A DNA stretch of 57,330 bases. Source: Luteimonas sp. J29. Its GTDB lineage: Bacteria; Pseudomonadota; Gammaproteobacteria; Xanthomonadales; Xanthomonadaceae. Positions 1-8,707 of the stretch are shown piece by piece. Position 1 is the first letter of the stretch; the number at the start of each line of letters is the position of its first letter. A program made the translations under genes and the position numbers. Where the stretch lies: positions 120,362 to 177,691 of the forward strand of contig NZ_AWZR01000001.1 in NCBI RefSeq assembly GCF_000472505.1, read 5' to 3'. The notes under the pieces are model-generated. The model saw only the letters and a program-made list of their open reading frames with translations. It was not told the DNA's origin and did no database searches.

Positions 1-25
1 AGTTCGCTCCAGGAACCGCCCGGCC
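1..25. repeat. 25-bp direct repeat, copy 1
   Basis: The first 25 bases of the window recur exactly at 193-217; the sequence diverges after the shared part. Because the window begins inside it, the true repeat may be longer on the left. It sits in non-coding DNA. Confidence 0.8.
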
Positions 26-159
26 AGGACGCAGGGTCGGCTCCGGGGGCATTGGCGGCGGCGCTTCGGCGTCGTCGGGGAAGGACCGATGCACTCGTCG
101 GTGCGTGGCGGCGGTGGGGCCGCGCCCTGGCCGGGCAGTTCCTTCCGCGAATGTCCCCC

Positions 160-183
160 GGCCTCCGCCTGCTGGCGGAGGCC
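160..183. repeat. Perfect 10-bp hairpin beside the direct repeat
   Basis: Bases 160-169 (ggcctccgcc) pair exactly with 174-183 around a tgct loop. The hairpin ends 9 bases before copy 2 of the direct repeat, so hairpin and repeat may form one mobile or REP-like unit; that is inference. Confidence 0.6.
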
Positions 184-192
184 TCCTCCTCA

Positions 193-217
193 AGTTCGCT
201 CCAGGAACCGCCCGGCC
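193..217. repeat. 25-bp direct repeat, copy 2
   Basis: Exact second copy of bases 1-25, 192 bases downstream of the first. No function can be assigned from the sequence. Confidence 0.8.
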
Positions 218-470
218 CGGTCGCGGCCCGGTTCCGGACGGTGGCGCGGTGGGTGTGCCGGGAGAAGCGCCGTGTGCGGATGCTCCCGCCGTGTCGCGCA
301 TTCGACAGCGCGCTTGGGAAAGCGCCGCGGTGCCGGAGAGGACGGACGCGGGGAGCCCCGGGGATGAAATCAAGGAGGAGGCGACGGCCGATAGCCGGCG
401 CCGGGGGACATTCGTCCCCGAGGTTCCCCGTGGCCGGCCCCGCGAGCCCCTGTCCGCCTCCCCGGCGCAC

Positions 471-508
471 GAAAAAGAAGACCCGGCTGCATGTGCCGCA
501 GCCGGGTC
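471..508 (-). terminator. Intrinsic terminator of the coaC-coaB-dut-algC operon
   Basis: Bases 480-490 and 498-508 form a perfect 11-bp G+C-rich stem with a 7-base loop. Read on the minus strand the stem is followed by a T-rich run (complement of gaaaaagaa, 471-479). It starts 26 bases after the algC stop codon, the right place to end transcription of that operon. Confidence 0.88.
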
Positions 509-534
509 GGATGCAGGACGCCAGGGCGGGATCG

Positions 535-2877
535 CTAGAACGGCAGCTTCAGCTCCGGATCCACCGCCAGGATCTGCTCGCGGAAGTCGCGCAGGATGCG
601 GCCGAGCGCGTCCTCGTTGTCGGCGTCGAAGCGCAGCACCAGCACCGGCGTGGTGTTGGAGGCGCGGACGAGGCCCCAGCCGTCGTTCCAGTCCACGCGC
701 AGGCCGTCGATGGTCGACAGCCTCGCGCCTTCGAACCTCGCCTGTTCCTGGAACCGCGCCACGAACGCGTGAGGGTTGCCGTCGGCCACCTCGACCTTGA
801 TCTCCGGGGTCGACACGCCGCCGGGCAGCGCCTTGAGCGCGGCGCTGGGATCGTCCGGCTCCAGCGCGAGGATCTCCAGCAGGCGCGCGGCCGCGTAGAT
901 GCCGTCGTCGAAACCGTACCAGCGCTCGGCGAAGAAGAAATGGCCGCTCATCTCGCCGGCAAGCTCGGCCTCGGTCTCGCGCATCTTGGCCTTGATCAGC
1001 GAATGCCCGGTCTTCCACATCAGCGGGCTGCCGCCGTGGCGCAGGATGTGCCCGGGCAGGCGCCCGGTGCACTTGACGTCGTACACGATCACCGCGCCCG
1101 GGTTGCGGTCGAGCACGTCGGCCGCGAACAGCATCAGCAGCCGGTCGGGGTAGATGTTCTCGCCGTCCTTCGTCACCACGCCGAGGCGGTCGCCGTCGCC
1201 GTCGAAGGCGATGCCGAGGTCGGCGTCGAAGCGCTGGACGGTGCTGACCAGGTCCTCGAGGTTGTGCGGTTCGCTCGGGTCGGGATGGTGGTTGGGGAAG
1301 GTGCCGTCGATCTCGCAGTACAGCGGGATCACCTCGGCGCCGATCGCCTCGAGCACCCGCGGACCGATCTCGCCGGCCACGCCGTTGCCCGCGTCCACCA
1401 CCACCTTGAGCGGCCGCGCCAGCTGGATGTCGCCGGCGATGCGCTCGACGTAGGCGTCGCCGATGTCGCGCTGGACCGCGTCGCCCGGCTCCGGCGCCGT
1501 GTGCAGGCGTCCGTCGGCGATGCGCGCGTACAGGTCGGTGATCGCGTCGCCCGACAGGGTTTCGCCGCCGACCACGATCTTGAAGCCGTTGTAGTCGGGC
1601 GGGTTGTGGCTGCCGGTCACCGAGATGCAGCAGCCGGTGCGCAGGTGGAAGGCGCCGAAGTAGGTGACCGGCGTCGGCGCCAGGCCGATGTCGATCACGT
1701 TGCGCCCGGCCAGGCGCAGGCCGCGGACCAGGCCCGCGACCAGGTCGGGGCCGGAGAGCCGGCCGTCGCGGCCGACCACGATGTCGCGCAGGTCCTTGTC
1801 CGCCATCAGCGAACCGACCGAATGCCCGATCAGTTCGGCGATTCCGGCGTCCAGCGACTGGCCGACGATGCCGCGGATGTCGTAGGCGCGGAAGATGCCG
1901 CGGTCGATGTCGACCGCGGGCGGCGGGGGCGGCGTGTCCTCGGTGACCACCACCGGGGGCGGCGCAGCCGCTTCATCGGCCGCGGGCTCCTCGGACAGGG
2001 CTTCGACCAGGGTGCGCTCCGGCGGCTGCTCGGCCGGCGGCGGCCCCTCGAGCGCCCGGCTCACCCGGGCCGGCAGGCGCCACAGCAGGTAGGCCAGCAC
2101 CAGCAGCACCACCACCACCGCGAACAGCGGGATGCCCTCGAGCCCGAACGGCGTCCCACCCGTGCGCGGCAGCGAAGCGGCCACCCGCAGGTCGGTGCCG
2201 GGGACCGGCGCGGCCATCCGCTCGGCCGCCTCGGCCTGGGCCGGATCGCCCTTCTCCTGCAGGGTGAAGCCGCCCTGGCGCACCGCCACGTAGGTGGCCG
2301 GATCCACGTCGGTCGCGTCGAGCGCGGCGGTCACGCGCGTGATCGGCAGGCGCGCGAAGGCGACCGCCACGGTCGCCTCGTCCAGCTGCACGGGAGCGGC
2401 CAGGCCCACGCGCGGCCCGCCGCCGGCGCGGATCACCGAGACCACCGGTTCGCCGCGCATCAGCGCCGCTTCCATCACCGACACGGGGCCGAACCCGCCA
2501 TCGGGCAGCGCGGCGTACGTGCGGTCGAGGGCGGGCGGATGGAACTCCACCACTTCGGCCTCGTCCCAGCCGGCGGCCGCGGCGGCGGCCGCGGCCTCGA
2601 GGTCGCCTTCGCGCAGCGCCGCCACCACCGGGGCGGCGGCGATCCGCTCGCGCAGCGCCTGGACGTCATTGCGCACCGTGCCGGAGATCAGGCCCACCAC
2701 CGTGTCGCGGGCGAGGCTGACGCTGGTGCGGCGCGAGTCCTCCTGCAGCGCGCGCCAGCCGCTCCACGCCAGCCAGGCCGCGAGCAGGGCCAGGATCGCC
2801 GCCAGCACGGGCAGCCACGGCCGCAGTTGCGCATAGACGCGCGCCTTGTTCGGTTCGCTCTTGGTCGTCATGCTCAT
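535..2877 (-). CDS. algC: Phosphomannomutase/phosphoglucomutase with membrane-anchored N-terminal extension
   Basis: Interconverts hexose 1- and 6-phosphates (mannose, glucose) for exopolysaccharide and LPS sugar nucleotides. The 780-residue protein has a C-terminal alpha-D-phosphohexomutase part of about 450 residues. It opens with the FRAYDIRG motif and contains the phosphoserine loop TGSHNP, the Mg-binding DGDGDR, the sugar-binding GEMSGH and the phosphate-binding RASNTTP. About 320 extra N-terminal residues hold a membrane segment near 20-42, an extracytoplasmic-looking Ala-rich region, a second membrane segment just before the catalytic part, and a Pro-rich linker. The same long form next to dut is known in Pseudomonas and xanthomonads. 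The start was chosen at MSMTTK, 14 bases after the dut stop; a longer open frame upstream is a shadow of dut. Confidence 0.93.
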   Translation of the reverse strand: MSMTTKSEPNKARVYAQLRPWLPVLAAILALLAAWLAWSGWRALQEDSRRTSVSLARDTVVGLISGTVRNDVQALRERIAAAPVVAALREGDLEAAAAAAAAGWDEAEVVEFHPPALDRTYAALPDGGFGPVSVMEAALMRGEPVVSVIRAGGGPRVGLAAPVQLDEATVAVAFARLPITRVTAALDATDVDPATYVAVRQGGFTLQEKGDPAQAEAAERMAAPVPGTDLRVAASLPRTGGTPFGLEGIPLFAVVVVLLVLAYLLWRLPARVSRALEGPPPAEQPPERTLVEALSEEPAADEAAAPPPVVVTEDTPPPPPAVDIDRGIFRAYDIRGIVGQSLDAGIAELIGHSVGSLMADKDLRDIVVGRDGRLSGPDLVAGLVRGLRLAGRNVIDIGLAPTPVTYFGAFHLRTGCCISVTGSHNPPDYNGFKIVVGGETLSGDAITDLYARIADGRLHTAPEPGDAVQRDIGDAYVERIAGDIQLARPLKVVVDAGNGVAGEIGPRVLEAIGAEVIPLYCEIDGTFPNHHPDPSEPHNLEDLVSTVQRFDADLGIAFDGDGDRLGVVTKDGENIYPDRLLMLFAADVLDRNPGAVIVYDVKCTGRLPGHILRHGGSPLMWKTGHSLIKAKMRETEAELAGEMSGHFFFAERWYGFDDGIYAAARLLEILALEPDDPSAALKALPGGVSTPEIKVEVADGNPHAFVARFQEQARFEGARLSTIDGLRVDWNDGWGLVRASNTTPVLVLRFDADNEDALGRILRDFREQILAVDPELKLPF

Positions 2878-2891
2878 CCTGTTGCCTGGTG

Positions 2892-3365
2892 TCAGCGCAC
2901 GCCGGTGTGGCCGAAGCCGCCTTCCCCGCGCGCGCTCTCGTCGAAAGTATCCACGACCTGCAGCTGGGCGCGTACCACCGGCAGCAGCACCAGCTGCGCG
3001 ATGCGGTCGCCCGGTTCGATGGTGAATGGTTCGCGGCCGCGGTTCCACACGCTGATCAGCAGCGGGCCCTGGTAGTCCGCGTCGATCAGCCCGGTGCCGT
3101 TGCCCAGCACGATGCCGTGCTTGTGGCCCAGGCCCGAGCGCGGCAGGATCACCGCGCACAGCCCCGGGTCGCCGATGTGGATGGCCATGCCCGAGGGCAC
3201 CAGCGCGGCGTCGCCCGGCGCCAGGGTCAGCGGTGCGTCGAGCGCGGCGCGCAGGTCCATGCCCGCGCTGCCGTCGGTGGCATGCGCGGGCAGCGGCCAT
3301 TCGCGCCCGAGCCTGGGGTCGAGCAGGCGCACCTGCAGGTCGACCATGGCGGTCGCGGACCTCAT
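2892..3365 (-). CDS. dut: dUTP diphosphatase
   Basis: Hydrolyses dUTP to dUMP and pyrophosphate, which keeps uracil out of DNA and supplies dUMP for thymidylate synthesis. All five trimeric-dUTPase motifs are visible: [43 protein letters not shown], and the C-terminal Gly-rich arm ([11 protein letters not shown]). The chosen start overlaps the coaB stop in an ATGA, implying translational coupling, and gives 157 residues. An internal ATG at 3347 would give 151 residues, equally close to the family length, so the exact start is uncertain. Confidence 0.95.
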   Translation of the reverse strand: MRSATAMVDLQVRLLDPRLGREWPLPAHATDGSAGMDLRAALDAPLTLAPGDAALVPSGMAIHIGDPGLCAVILPRSGLGHKHGIVLGNGTGLIDADYQGPLLISVWNRGREPFTIEPGDRIAQLVLLPVVRAQLQVVDTFDESARGEGGFGHTGVR

Positions 3366-4021
3366 GCGGGCAGCCGCCTGGCGACCAGGTCCACCAGCGC
3401 CGCGGCGACCTCGTGCTTGGACGCCGGCCCGAGCCGGCACTCGCCGCTGTCCCAGTACACGTGCAGGGTGTTGTCGTCGCGTTCGAAGCCGCCTTCGGCC
3501 GCGCCGACCAGGTTGGCGGCGATCAGGTCCAGGCGCTTGGACGCCAGCTTGCCGCGCGCATAGCGCTCGACGTCGTGGGTCTCCGCGGCGAAGCCCACCA
3601 CCAGCGCCGGGCGCTGGCGGTGCGCGGCGACCTCGGCCAGCACGTCGGTGGTGCGCACCAGCTCCAGCACCAGGGTCTCGCTGCCGGCGGTCTTCTTGAT
3701 CTTGTGCGCCGAGACCTGGCGCGGGGTGAAGTCGGCCACGGCCGCGGCGCCGATGTACACGTCGGCCGGCAGCGCGCCGACCACCGCCGCGTGCATCTGC
3801 GCCGCCGAACGCACGTCGATGCGGCGCACGCCGTCGGGCGTGTCCAGGTGCACCGGACCGGCCACCAGCACCACCTCGGCGCCGCGCGCGCGCGCGGCGG
3901 CGGCGATCGCGAATCCCATCTTGCCGCTGCTGCGGTTGCCCAGGAACCGGACCGGGTCGATGTCCTCGTAGGTCGGGCCGGCGCTCACCAGCACCCGCCT
4001 GCCGGACAGGGGCGCGCTCAC
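3362..4021 (-). CDS. coaB: Phosphopantothenate-cysteine ligase (CoaB), separate from CoaC
   Basis: Joins 4'-phosphopantothenate and cysteine in coenzyme A synthesis. The 219-residue protein has the ligase signatures [14 protein letters not shown], the nucleotide-binding [15 protein letters not shown] and the catalytic-lysine loop KIKK. Close relatives carry this domain as the C-terminal half of one CoaBC polypeptide. Here it is in a different frame from the decarboxylase and begins at a GTG that overlaps the coaC stop (GTGA). The break falls in the inter-domain linker and both halves keep all motifs. Either it is a natural fission with coupled translation or a one-base error or indel in a fused gene. 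Confidence 0.85.
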   Translation of the reverse strand: MSAPLSGRRVLVSAGPTYEDIDPVRFLGNRSSGKMGFAIAAAARARGAEVVLVAGPVHLDTPDGVRRIDVRSAAQMHAAVVGALPADVYIGAAAVADFTPRQVSAHKIKKTAGSETLVLELVRTTDVLAEVAAHRQRPALVVGFAAETHDVERYARGKLASKRLDLIAANLVGAAEGGFERDDNTLHVYWDSGECRLGPASKHEVAAALVDLVARRLPA

Positions 4022-4569
4022 ATGGCCTCCAGCGCGGCCACGATCGCCGCCGGCTCGCTGAGGCGGCCGGGTCCCGACTCGCCCTCGGCGAGCGGGCCCT
4101 CGTCCGGGCCGATGACGGTCGCGCCGCGTTCGCGCAACAGGGCGACGTTGGCCTGGGTGGCCGGGTGCAGCCACATGCGGTGGTTCATGGCCGGGCAGAG
4201 GGTGATGGGGGCGGTGGTGGCCAGGCACAGGGTGCTGACCAGGTCGTCGGCCAGGCCGTGGGCGAGCCTGGCGATAGTGTTGGCGGTGGCGGGGGCGACG
4301 ACCACGCGGTCGGCCCAGCGCGCCAGTTCGATGTGGCCCATCGCGGCCTCGGCGGCGTCGTCCCACAGGCTGGTGCGCACCGGCAGGCCGGACAGCGCCT
4401 GGAAGGTCTGCGCGCCGACGAAGCGCTGTGCGTTCCCGGTCATCGCCACCTGGACCTGCGCGCCGGCGTCGCGCAACCGGCGCACCAGCTCGGCTGCCTT
4501 GTACGCGGCGATGCCGCCGCACACGCACAGCAGCAGGCGTTGTCCTCGCAGGCCGCGTCCGGCTGCCAT
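4018..4569 (-). CDS. coaC: Phosphopantothenoylcysteine decarboxylase (CoaC), separate from CoaB
   Basis: FMN-dependent decarboxylation of phosphopantothenoylcysteine to phosphopantetheine. The 183-residue flavoprotein shows the N-terminal [11 protein letters not shown] flavin-binding segment, the catalytic His (H79 in HIELARWAD), the APATANT loop and PAMNHRMW with the substrate-binding Asn (N129). In the substrate clamp, where E. coli has ACG, this protein reads AEG (E162), so the usual cysteine is absent; some lineages also lack it. It is the first gene of the operon, divergent from radC across 195 bases. The frame ends at an ATGTGA that supplies the GTG start of coaB. Confidence 0.85.
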   Translation of the reverse strand: MAAGRGLRGQRLLLCVCGGIAAYKAAELVRRLRDAGAQVQVAMTGNAQRFVGAQTFQALSGLPVRTSLWDDAAEAAMGHIELARWADRVVVAPATANTIARLAHGLADDLVSTLCLATTAPITLCPAMNHRMWLHPATQANVALLRERGATVIGPDEGPLAEGESGPGRLSEPAAIVAALEAM

Positions 4570-4764
4570 CGTCAGCGAAGTCCTACCCCGGATCCGGCCG
4601 ACAGCTTACCCGATGGCGGGCGTCCGGCCGGCTGCGCAGGCGGCGCGCGATCGGTTGCAATCGCTCCACGCTGGCGGCCCGGCCGGCCGCGCCCCGCGCT
4701 CACATCCCCAGCCCGCGGACGCCGCGGCCGGCCGCCAGCGCCTCAGGGACGAGGACCTCCACCG

Positions 4765-5439
4765 ATGCGCATCCGCGACTGGCCGGGCCATGAGCGCCCG
4801 CGCGAAAAGCTGCTCGCCCGCGGCCCCGGCGTGCTGTCCGACGCCGAGCTGCTGGCGATCTTCCTCGGCTCGGGCCTGCGCGGCCAGGACGCGGTCGCCA
4901 CCGCCCGCCAGCTGCTCGAACGCCACGGACCCCTGCGGCGCCTGCTCGAACTCGAACCGGCGGCGATGGCGCGCCTGCCCGGGCTCGGCCCGGCGCGCGC
5001 CTGCTGCCTGGCGGCGGCGCTGGAGCTGGGCAACCGCTGGCTGGCCGCGGGGCTCGAACGCGGCCAGGCGCTGACCGACCCGGGCTCGGCCGGACGCTAT
5101 TTCGCCCGGCGCCTGCGCCCGCAGCCGGTCGAGGTGTTCGCGGCCCTGTTCCTGGACACGCGCCACCGCGCGCTGGCGTTCGAGGAACTGTTCCGCGGCA
5201 CCATCGACGGCGCCGAGGTGCACCCGCGCGAAGTGGTGCGGCGCGCGCTGGCCCACAACGCCGCGGCGGTGATCGTCGGCCACAACCATCCGAGCGGGAA
5301 TCCCGAGCCCAGCGCCGCCGACCGCGCGGTCACCGCCCAGCTCAAGCAGTCGCTGGCGCTGGTGGACGTGCGCCTGCTCGACCATTTCGTGATCGGCGAC
5401 GGCGTGCCGGTGTCGCTGGCGGCGCGCGGTTGGGTGTGA
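4765..5439 (+). CDS. radC: RadC/MPN-domain family protein (JAMM metalloprotein)
   Basis: The 224-residue protein has an N-terminal helix-hairpin-helix part (about 1-95; LPGLGPARA resembles a DNA-binding hairpin) and a C-terminal JAMM/MPN metal site: E138 or a neighbouring glutamate, then HNHPSG with H173 and H175, and D186. The family is widely conserved; the early DNA-repair assignment is disputed and the true activity is unknown. Divergence from the coaBC-dut-algC operon is a familiar arrangement in this group. The start ATG follows a gaggacc ribosome-binding sequence. Confidence 0.93.
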   Translation: MRIRDWPGHERPREKLLARGPGVLSDAELLAIFLGSGLRGQDAVATARQLLERHGPLRRLLELEPAAMARLPGLGPARACCLAAALELGNRWLAAGLERGQALTDPGSAGRYFARRLRPQPVEVFAALFLDTRHRALAFEELFRGTIDGAEVHPREVVRRALAHNAAAVIVGHNHPSGNPEPSAADRAVTAQLKQSLALVDVRLLDHFVIGDGVPVSLAARGWV

Positions 5440-5513
5440 GGGCCCTTGCGCAGCGCTCGCGGCCTGCGTGAACGCCACGCGCGGCCGGCGGACGCGGCGG
5501 CGCGCCAAGCGGG

Positions 5514-5519
5514 TAAAAT
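5514..5519 (+). promoter_or_regulatory. Possible -10 element for argS
   Basis: TAAAAT lies 29 bases upstream of the argS GTG start and stands out in otherwise G+C-rich DNA. No convincing -35 box is visible at the expected distance, so this is a weak prediction. Confidence 0.3.
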
Positions 5520-5547
5520 GGGCGGCCTGACCTGAGCGCAGACCCCC

Positions 5548-7236
5548 GTGAAATCCCAGCTCCGCGGCCTGATCGAACAGGCCATCGCCGCCCTGCGCGA
5601 CGCAGGCGCCCTGCCCGCCGACCTCGCCACGCCCGACTTCGTCGTCGAGCGTCCGAAGGACCGCGCGCATGGCGACTTCTCCACCAATGCCGCGATGCTG
5701 CTGGCCCGGCCGGCGAAGTCGAACCCGCGCGCGCTGGCCCAGGCGCTGGTCGACGCGCTGCCGCGGGGCGACGACATCGCCGCGGTGGAGATCGCCGGCC
5801 CCGGCTTCCTGAACTTCCGCCTCTCGCCCGGCGCATGGGGCCGGCAACTGGCGCAGGTGCACGCCCAGGGCGCGGCCTACGGCCGCAACGACAGCGGTGG
5901 CGGCCGCACCGCGGGCGTCGAGTACGTGTCGGCCAACCCCACCGGCCCGCTGCACGTGGGCCACGGCCGCGCCGGCGCAATCGGCGACTGCATCGCGCGC
6001 GTGCTCGAGGCCAACGGCTGGGACGTGCGCCGCGAGTTCTACTACAACGACGCCGGCGTGCAGATCAACAACCTGGCGCTGTCCACCCAGGCCCGCGCCA
6101 GGGGCTACAGGCCCGGCGACCCGCAGTGGCCGGCCGACGCCTACAACGGCGACTACATCGCCGACGTCGCCGCCGCCTACCTGCGCGGCGAGAGCGTGGA
6201 GGTCGACGGCCACGTCGTCACCGGCAAGGACGACGCGGACGACCTCGAGGCGATCCGTCAGTTCGCCGTCGCCTACCTGCGCCGCGAGCAGAACGCGGAC
6301 CTGGCCGCGTTCGGCGTGACCTTCGACGTCTACTTCCTCGAGTCCTCGCTGTACACCGACGGCAAGGTCGAGGAGACCGTGCGCCAGCTGGTCGCCAACG
6401 GCCACACCTACGAGGAAGGCGGCGCGCTGTGGTTGCGGACCACGGCGTTCGGCGACGACAAGGACCGCGTGATGCGCAAGTCCGACGGCACCTACACGTA
6501 CTTCGTGCCGGACGTGGCCTACCACCTGTCGAAGTGGGAGCGCGGCTACGAGCGCGCGATCACCGAACTCGGCGCCGACCACCACGGGTCGCTGGCGCGG
6601 GTGAAGGCGGGCCTGCAGGCGCTGGGCAGGGGCATCCCGGAGAACTACCCCGAATACGTGCTGCACCAGATGGTCACGGTGATGCGCGGCGGCGAGGAAG
6701 TGAAGCTGTCCAAGCGCGCCGGCAGCTACGTCACCCTGCGCGACCTGGTCGACGAGGTCGGCCGCGACGCGACCCGCTGGTTCCTGGTCGCGCGCCGGCC
6801 CGACTCGCAGCTGGTGTTCGACATCGACCTGGCCCGCAGCCAGTCGCTCGACAACCCGGTGTACTACGTGCAGCTCTCGCACGCGCGCATCTGCGGCCTG
6901 ATGCGGCAGCTGGAGGAGCGCGGGCTGGACTTCGACCTGGACCAGGGCCTCGCCCAGTCGCCGGACCTGTCCGACGCGTCGCTGCGCGACCTGCTCATCG
7001 ACCTGTCGCGCTGGCCGGAAGTGGTGGCCGCCGCGGGCGAGCAGCTCGAACCGCACCTGGTCGCGGCCTACCTGCTGGAGCTGGCGCAGGGGTTCCAGTC
7101 CTACTACAACGACCACCAGTTCCTGGTGGACGAGGCACCGGTGCGCAACGCCCGGCTGGCGCTGGCGCTGGCGGTGCGGCAGGTGCTCGCCAACGGCCTG
7201 CAGCTGCTTGGCGTGAGCGCCCCCGAACGGATGTGA
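5548..7236 (+). CDS. argS: Arginyl-tRNA synthetase
   Basis: Class I aminoacyl-tRNA synthetase that charges tRNA-Arg. The 562-residue protein matches the bacterial family length. It has the N-terminal tRNA-recognition (Add-1-like) domain over about the first 100 residues, the HIGH-type signature [13 protein letters not shown], the KMSK-type loop KLSKRAG near residue 386, and a C-terminal DALR anticodon-binding domain (QLSHARICG onward). The start is GTG, set by the alignment-like opening [11 protein letters not shown]. The downstream SPOR gene begins 12 bases after the stop and is probably cotranscribed, a pairing common in proteobacteria. Confidence 0.97.
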   Translation: MKSQLRGLIEQAIAALRDAGALPADLATPDFVVERPKDRAHGDFSTNAAMLLARPAKSNPRALAQALVDALPRGDDIAAVEIAGPGFLNFRLSPGAWGRQLAQVHAQGAAYGRNDSGGGRTAGVEYVSANPTGPLHVGHGRAGAIGDCIARVLEANGWDVRREFYYNDAGVQINNLALSTQARARGYRPGDPQWPADAYNGDYIADVAAAYLRGESVEVDGHVVTGKDDADDLEAIRQFAVAYLRREQNADLAAFGVTFDVYFLESSLYTDGKVEETVRQLVANGHTYEEGGALWLRTTAFGDDKDRVMRKSDGTYTYFVPDVAYHLSKWERGYERAITELGADHHGSLARVKAGLQALGRGIPENYPEYVLHQMVTVMRGGEEVKLSKRAGSYVTLRDLVDEVGRDATRWFLVARRPDSQLVFDIDLARSQSLDNPVYYVQLSHARICGLMRQLEERGLDFDLDQGLAQSPDLSDASLRDLLIDLSRWPEVVAAAGEQLEPHLVAAYLLELAQGFQSYYNDHQFLVDEAPVRNARLALALAVRQVLANGLQLLGVSAPERM

Positions 7237-7248
7237 GACAGTAGAGCG

Positions 7249-7971
7249 ATGGCGGCGAAACGCGGCAAGTCACAGGCAAGGCGCAACGGCAGCAACGGGC
7301 TGCCGGGCTGGGCGTGGATGATCCTCGGCATCGTGATCGCGCTGGCCGCGGTCATGTTCGCGCCCCGGTTCCTCAAGTCCGATCGCGCCGACGGCTTCTT
7401 CCGCCCGCAGCCCAACCCTTCGGCGCAGCCGGCGGTGAGCGCGATCGACGAGGCCGAGCCGCCGCCCGTCGCCCGCCCGGCCGATGCCACGGTGCGCCCG
7501 GGGGCCGAGCCCGCGCCGGCCGGTCCCGAGTACGACTTCTACACCGTCCTGCCCGAGCAGGAAGTGGCGCTGACCGACGCCGAACTCGCCGCCAGCGCGC
7601 GCGAGGAGGCCGAGCGCCAGCGCCGCACCCTGGCCGCGCAGCAGCAGCGCGAACGCGACGCGGCCGAGGCCGCCGCGCCGGCGCCGCCCACCGCCGCCGC
7701 TACCACGACCACCGCCTCGGCCGCCCCGGCCGCCGACGGCGCGCGCTACCTGCTGCAGGCCGGCTCGTTCAGCTCCCATGGCGACGCCGAGGCGCTCAAG
7801 GCGCGTATCGCGTTGCTGGGCCTGAGCGCGCGGGTCGAGGAAGGCACCGCCAACGGCAAGACCGTGTACCGCGTGCGCATGGGGCCCTACGCCACCGCCA
7901 CCGAACTGGCCGAGGCCAAGCAGAAGCTCGGCAACGGCGGGCTGCCGGCGCTGGCGATCCGCGCCAACTGA
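7249..7971 (+). CDS. SPOR-domain inner-membrane protein, FtsN-like
   Basis: A 240-residue bitopic membrane protein: short basic cytoplasmic tail (1-19), one membrane helix (about 20-40), a long Ala/Pro/Glu-rich, partly coiled-coil periplasmic linker, and a C-terminal SPOR domain (about 165-240, from YLLQAGSF to RVRMGPY). SPOR domains bind denuded glycan strands at the division septum. Topology and position behind argS match the FtsN-like protein of many proteobacteria, so a division role is likely but inferred. Confidence 0.85.
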   Translation: MAAKRGKSQARRNGSNGLPGWAWMILGIVIALAAVMFAPRFLKSDRADGFFRPQPNPSAQPAVSAIDEAEPPPVARPADATVRPGAEPAPAGPEYDFYTVLPEQEVALTDAELAASAREEAERQRRTLAAQQQRERDAAEAAAPAPPTAAATTTTASAAPAADGARYLLQAGSFSSHGDAEALKARIALLGLSARVEEGTANGKTVYRVRMGPYATATELAEAKQKLGNGGLPALAIRAN

Positions 7972-7985
7972 GGCCGTCCGCGCCT

Positions 7986-8010
7986 GCCCGTCGCCGCGCG
8001 TGCGACGGGC
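7986..8010. terminator. Hairpin after the argS-SPOR unit
   Basis: A perfect 9-bp stem (gcccgtcgc, 7986-7994, with 8002-8010) around a 7-base loop starts 14 bases after the SPOR stop. There is no T-run, so it is a possible rather than standard terminator. Confidence 0.4.
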
Positions 8011-8118
8011 GCATGGCAGGCGCGCGGCACCCCGCATCGACCGGACCGGCGCGCCGCCGCGCGTCGCAGGCTGCGCGATGCCCGGGCGGGAGACTGGCGG
8101 GACTGGAGGAGCCCCGCC

Positions 8119-8472
8119 ATGGCCATCGAAGCCGCCCTGATCAAGCCCGTCGTCGACGCCCTGCTCGCGCTGTTCCGCGAGAGCAGCGACCTCAAGCTCA
8201 AGCGCAGCGCCGAGCGCGCGTTGCGCGAGGCGATCCGCGAGCTGCTCAAGGCCAATCCCGACGAGAACCGCGCCCAGGCGCGGATCGCCATCGCCAAGGC
8301 GGCCGGGCTGCTGTCGGAGGACGTGGTGCTGGCCGAGGGCATGCTGGAGAAGCACCGCGCGACCAAGGCCGCAACGCGCGGCAAGTCGGCGACGGGGCGG
8401 CGCCGGGCGCGGCAGGAGAAGTTGGCGAAGCCGGCCGGCAAGGAGGCAGGGGACGGGCAGGCGCGGGGCTGA
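8119..8472 (+). CDS. Small helical protein of unknown function
   Basis: I do not recognise this 117-residue protein. It has a clear ribosome-binding site (ggagga, 8105-8110). The first 85 residues look all-helical with mixed charge (LKRSAERALREAIRELL), followed by a Lys/Arg/Ala-rich tail that is probably disordered. No signal peptide or membrane segment is visible. A structural or nucleic-acid-associated role is conceivable from the basic tail, but nothing specific can be assigned. It lies between the SPOR gene and a palindromic repeat cluster. Confidence 0.6.
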   Translation: MAIEAALIKPVVDALLALFRESSDLKLKRSAERALREAIRELLKANPDENRAQARIAIAKAAGLLSEDVVLAEGMLEKHRATKAATRGKSATGRRRARQEKLAKPAGKEAGDGQARG

Positions 8473-8509
8473 GGCGGCGGTGGCTGGCCTAGCGTTGATC
8501 GCGGGCGTG

Positions 8510-8544
8510 CCCCCACCCCGGCCCTCCCCCGCAAGCGGGGGAGG
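8510..8544. repeat. REP-like element, left arm of a 35-bp inverted repeat
   Basis: This 35-base arm is the exact reverse complement of 8625-8659. It contains its own short palindrome (cctcccccgc-aa-gcgggggagg), the pattern of REP/BIME-type repeats. A third, slightly diverged copy of the right arm occurs near 57264-57298, so this is a dispersed family. Confidence 0.85.
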
Positions 8545-8624
8545 GGGCTTGCAGGTCCAGTCCCGGCGTGTCCAGCGACCCACGCTCCCCCCGCAGGCGG
8601 GGATGGGCTTGCAGAAGCGTCCTC

Positions 8625-8659
8625 CCTCCCCCGCTTGCGGGGGAGGGCCGGGGTGGGGG
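8625..8659. repeat. REP-like element, right arm of a 35-bp inverted repeat
   Basis: Exact reverse complement of 8510-8544. The 80 bases between the arms hold a further partial palindrome (ctccccccgcaggcgggg) and a second copy of gggcttgcag. RNA crossing the region could fold into one long cruciform-like hairpin that would end transcription from either side. Confidence 0.85.
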
Positions 8660-8707
8660 TGAGCGCCCGCAATACACTTGTCGTCCCCGCCGCGTCGGAG
8701 TCCATCC

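Larger units (their letters stand above)
1..470. other. Non-coding stretch with repeats
   Basis: No gene is supported here. Open frames exist only because stop codons are rare at this base composition; their translations are Arg/Pro/Ala-rich and match no family I recognise. The stretch carries a 25-bp direct repeat (1-25 and 193-217) and a perfect hairpin (160-183). It lies downstream of the algC operon, and I cannot tell which gene lies beyond the left edge. Confidence 0.5.

Noticed and set aside
52..3075. Very long open frame on the plus strand opposite algC and dut
   Set aside because: Its translation is Arg/Gly/His-rich with no domain, and it is antisense to two clear genes. Stop codons are simply rare at this G+C content.
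8500..8670. Possible CRISPR array
   Set aside because: The repeats are inverted rather than direct, there are no regular spacers, and no cas gene is nearby.
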